NCBI GenBank assembly: GCA_031266955.1
Contig: JAISAA010000213.1
Coordinates: 1 to 6,384 of the forward strand
DNA: 6,384 nucleotides
Source of the DNA: Oscillospiraceae bacterium
Lineage (GTDB): Bacteria > Bacillota > Clostridia > Oscillospirales > Oscillospiraceae
Direction: 5' to 3'
Part shown: in pieces, positions 5,818 to 6,384 of the stretch
How positions within the stretch are numbered: the first letter of the stretch is position 1
How the letters are laid out: each line of letters begins with the position of its first letter
Made by a program: the position numbers and the translations under genes
The notes under the pieces: generated by a model
The model's database searches: none
What the model saw: the letters and a program-made list of their open reading frames with translations, nothing else
What the model was told of the DNA's origin: nothing

Positions 5818-5846
5818 ATTATACCACACGAAAAAACTAAAGTCAA
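5818..5846 (-). promoter_or_regulatory. Near-consensus promoter of the zinc-uptake operon
   Basis: On the minus strand TTGACT (5846-5841), a 17-base spacer and a perfect TATAAT (5823-5818) form a strong vegetative promoter. The start should be near 5811, giving a leader of about 25 bases before the ATG at 5786. GACTTT (5807-5812) and AAAGTC (5839-5844) form a distant inverted repeat around it, but no recognisable Zur-type operator is seen. It is the only clear promoter for the genes from 5786 down to 2103. Confidence 0.85.
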
Positions 5847-5850
5847 TCGC

Positions 5851-5890
5851 GCAATAAACCACCGCCGGATATAGCTTATCCGGCGGTGGT
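5851..5890 (-). terminator. Rho-independent terminator of the SleB-like hydrolase gene
   Basis: A perfect 14-bp inverted repeat (5858-5871 with 5877-5890) encloses the five-base loop 5872-5876. In the minus-strand transcript the stem is followed by UUUAUU, a short U-rich tail. It lies about 30 bases after the hydrolase stop codon and only about 5 bases before the -35 box of the zinc operon, so it separates the two transcription units. Confidence 0.75.
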
Positions 5891-5922
5891 CGAAAGCGGT
5901 TTATAAAGACTTTTCGCTGTTT

Positions 5923-6384
5923 TTACAGATAAAAATCGTGCCCGCCGATAGTGGCGTACAGGTCGCGGTGGCGGGCCGCCCAGCAGTTTGGCGCGGCGGA
6001 GAAATAAAGGCTCCCGCCGACGATCTCCGCGCCGTCAAGCGCGAGCTTCGCGGCGATGACGCACGGCTCCGACGGCGTGTTGTTTATCGCGCCCGAATAC
6101 GCGGGCGTGAACTGTACGCCGGAGCGCCTGTCAAAAATCACGCCGTACACCGTGTCGGGATGATATTCCGAGCGGACGCGGTTCATTACTACGTTGCCGA
6201 CGGCGAGCATCCCCTCAAAGCTTTCTCCGCCGGCCTCGGCGTAGATTATGCGGGACATCCATTTCACGTCCTCCGCGCTGTACGCAGTCTCGGCCGGGGC
6301 GATAGGCTCTCCGCCGGGCGTGATCAGCACGGTTTTGAACGCGTCGCTCCACAGCGCCTGCGCCCCGAACGCGCGCGCTATCTG
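5923..6384 (-). CDS. SleB-family cell wall hydrolase, C-terminal part (5' end outside window)
   Basis: The frame is open from the right edge to the TAA at 5925-5923, giving 153 residues of a longer protein. The first visible residues, FGAQALWSDAFKTVLI (6-21), resemble the end of a copper-amine-oxidase N-terminal-like domain, a common wall-surface module in Clostridia. From about residue 37 a SleB/CwlJ hydrolase (Hydrolase_2) domain follows: WMSRIIYAEAGGES contains the likely catalytic Glu50, then GMLAVGNVVMNRV, and the protein ends with the typical GGHDFYL. Family enzymes cleave peptidoglycan, in spore formers often cortex during germination, and act outside the membrane. A signal peptide is expected but lies outside the window. 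A methionine-less start at GTG 6330 is possible on paper but would cut a domain, so the gene is treated as partial. A hairpin terminator follows. Confidence 0.9.
   Translation of the reverse strand, partial: QIARAFGAQALWSDAFKTVLITPGGEPIAPAETAYSAEDVKWMSRIIYAEAGGESFEGMLAVGNVVMNRVRSEYHPDTVYGVIFDRRSGVQFTPAYSGAINNTPSEPCVIAAKLALDGAEIVGGSLYFSAAPNCWAARHRDLYATIGGHDFYL

Noticed and set aside
5807..5844. GACTTT/AAAGTC inverted repeat around the zinc operon promoter as a Zur operator
   Set aside because: Six-base arms 26 bases apart do not resemble known Zur boxes and could arise by chance.
5787..5846. Longer start (ATG 5846) for the His-rich membrane protein
   Set aside because: That ATG lies within the -35 region of the operon promoter and has no ribosome site, whereas ATG 5786 does.
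1..6384. CRISPR arrays, phage genes, toxin-antitoxin or defence systems
   Set aside because: No regularly spaced repeats and no recognisable nuclease, integrase, transposase or toxin genes were found on either strand.

Overview
This 6.4-kb window looks like the chromosome of a fairly GC-rich member of the Clostridia/Firmicutes, possibly Oscillospiraceae-like. That placement is inferred from three things: strong AGGAGG-type ribosome sites and TTGACA/TATAAT promoters, a decayed gene resembling the clostridial CD3324 regulator family, and a SleB-type cortex/cell-wall hydrolase next to a copper-amine-oxidase-like domain. No ribosomal RNA or other taxonomic marker is present, so the placement is tentative.

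Layout. Positions 1-45 hold one end of a dispersed GC-rich repeat. A tRNA-Gln(CTG) gene lies at 82-155 on the minus strand, with a near-consensus promoter at 214-243 and a 3' trailer hairpin at 46-86. A frameshifted remnant of a small helix-turn-helix gene follows at 268-415 (minus). The only plus-strand protein gene, at 499-2097, encodes a 532-residue fusion of an AadA-like aminoglycoside nucleotidyltransferase and an aminoglycoside-phosphotransferase-like kinase; it is visibly less GC-rich than the genes downstream.

From 5846 down to 2103 the minus strand carries a zinc-type metal uptake operon. In transcription order it has a consensus promoter, a small two-helix membrane protein with a His/Asp/Cys-rich loop, a repeat element between genes, a ZnuA/AdcA-like binding lipoprotein, a ZnuC-like ATPase, a ZnuB-like permease, and a lipoprotein with a domain resembling the C-terminal region of YcgQ/DUF1980 proteins. 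The last three genes overlap or nearly touch. The model is that the binding lipoprotein captures the metal outside the membrane, ZnuBC drives it inward with ATP, and the two end genes are candidate accessory metal-handling proteins. The operon converges with the fusion gene with only 5 bases between stop codons.

The right edge (5923-6384, minus) holds the C-terminal part of a secreted SleB-family hydrolase, truncated by the window and followed by a strong hairpin terminator at 5858-5890.

The most interesting items are the ANT-APH fusion enzyme, the His-rich membrane protein and DUF1980-like lipoprotein bracketing the zinc transporter, and the inverted pair of repeat copies, one of which sits inside the operon.
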